Of a stretch of DNA of 14,492 nt, positions 14,341-14,492 are shown piece by piece. A program made the position numbers and the translations under genes. The stretch is from Pseudomonadota bacterium (lineage in GTDB: Bacteria > Pseudomonadota > Gammaproteobacteria > Pseudomonadales > UBA5518), in NCBI GenBank assembly GCA_963204845.1, contig CAUJIL010000050.1:1-14492 (forward strand), written 5' to 3'. Every line of letters begins with the position of its first letter. The stretch's first letter is position 1. The notes under the pieces are model-generated. The model searched no databases. It was not told where the DNA came from and saw nothing but the letters and a program-made list of their open reading frames with translations.

Positions 14341-14364
14341 ATGTCCGGGCACAGCCCGGACCTA
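14341..14364. repeat. REP-like palindromic repeat, copy A
   Basis: This 24-base unit is identical to 14374-14397. Its core, GTCCGGGC (14343-14350) with GCCCGGAC (14354-14361) around an ACA loop, is a perfect 8-base stem. GTAGGTCCGGGC-type palindromes flanked by ATG/CTA are, from general knowledge, common extragenic elements in high-GC gammaproteobacteria and are often spread by RAYT transposases; none is encoded here. Confidence 0.75.
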
Positions 14365-14373
14365 CAGCCGACC

Positions 14374-14397
14374 ATGTCCGGGCACAGCCCGGACCTA
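14374..14397. repeat. REP-like palindromic repeat, copy B
   Basis: Identical to copy A and in direct orientation, with a 33-base period and a nine-base spacer (14365-14373). The stem is 14376-14383 with 14387-14394 around an ACA loop. Confidence 0.75.
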
Positions 14398-14415
14398 GTG
14401 CGCCTGCGAGCGCAC
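14398..14415 (-). terminator. Hairpin just after the right-edge gene, possible terminator
   Basis: GTGCGC (14398-14403) and GCGCAC (14410-14415) form a perfect 6-base stem with a six-base loop. It begins four bases after the stop of the minus-strand gene entering from the right. It lacks a T-run, so intrinsic termination is doubtful; it may instead protect the transcript end together with the REP-like hairpins beyond it. Confidence 0.3.
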
Positions 14416-14419
14416 CAAA

Positions 14420-14492
14420 TCAGCGACGTGAAAGTCGTCGTCGGCGTTTGATCTGGACGCCGTAATCGAAGGTAACTGCGTCCTCGCGAGAG
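14420..14492 (-). CDS. C-terminal fragment of an unidentified gene, 5' part outside window
   Basis: Reading the minus strand from base 14491 gives 23 codons and a TGA at 14422-14420, ending in VTFDYGVQIKRRRRLSRR. Codon choice (GAC, ACC, TTC, GAT, TAC, GGC, GTC, CAG, ATC, CGC) is like that of the neighbouring genes, and the stop lies just before a hairpin, both of which suggest a real gene end. The basic Arg-rich tail suggests a cytoplasmic end. The family cannot be named from so few residues. Confidence 0.5.
   Translation of the reverse strand, partial: SREDAVTFDYGVQIKRRRRLSRR

Noticed and set aside
14290..14397. CRISPR array
   Set aside because: Only two identical units with a nine-base spacer, plus palindromes of differing sequence; the spacing and lack of cas genes do not fit.
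13623..14465. Plus-strand open frame of 280 codons antisense to the dehydrogenase and through the hairpins
   Set aside because: It runs through the REP-like repeats and antisense to an SDR with intact catalytic residues; no motif supports it.

Overview
The window is high-GC, densely packed bacterial DNA. It suggests a Gram-negative proteobacterium, most likely a high-GC gammaproteobacterium. The grounds are a periplasmic adaptor protein with a MacB-type ABC exporter, a COX15-type heme A synthase, good AGGAGG-type ribosome sites, GTG/ATG starts with ATGA couplings, and a cluster of short GC-rich palindromes like gammaproteobacterial REP sequences. The genus cannot be fixed from sequence alone. 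No RNA gene, transposase, CRISPR array or gap above 300 bases was found; the longest gene-free stretch is 201 bases.

Layout. (1) Bases 1-4139, plus strand: a four-gene exporter operon of periplasmic adaptor (5' end cut by the window), MacB-type ATPase and two different MacB/FtsX-type permeases. The first two junctions overlap by 8 and 14 bases; the last gap is 3 bases. (2) Bases 4218-6268, plus: a small four-helix membrane protein coupled by ATGA to a two-helix ion channel with a cytoplasmic double TrkA-N (RCK) module and an atypical filter. (3) Bases 12070 down to 6256, minus: a five-gene operon reading ABC ATPase, ABC-2 permease, GldG-family protein, DUF4340 protein and heme A synthase. The first three resemble the Gld-type transport system; the heme A synthase start lies inside the end of the DUF4340 gene. 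(4) Bases 12111-13487, plus: divergent from that operon, a secreted HExxH metallopeptidase. The shared 201-base spacer holds two back-to-back promoter-like sites and a nested hairpin in the presumed peptidase leader. (5) Bases 13494-14264, minus: a short-chain dehydrogenase of the HSD10 (3-hydroxyacyl-CoA dehydrogenase type 2) kind. (6) Bases 14290-14415: five consecutive short hairpins, two within identical 24-base repeats. (7) Bases 14420-14492, minus: the C-terminal end of a further, unidentified gene.

How the genes may work together. The first operon should form one tripartite exporter with a heterodimeric permease. The channel pair probably forms one nucleotide-gated ion channel with a small partner. 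The Gld-type ABC set should form an envelope complex with large periplasmic domains; its physical coupling to heme A synthase and its promoter sharing with an exported metallopeptidase are the least explained features here and the best candidates for an undescribed functional unit. That link is inferred from gene order only.
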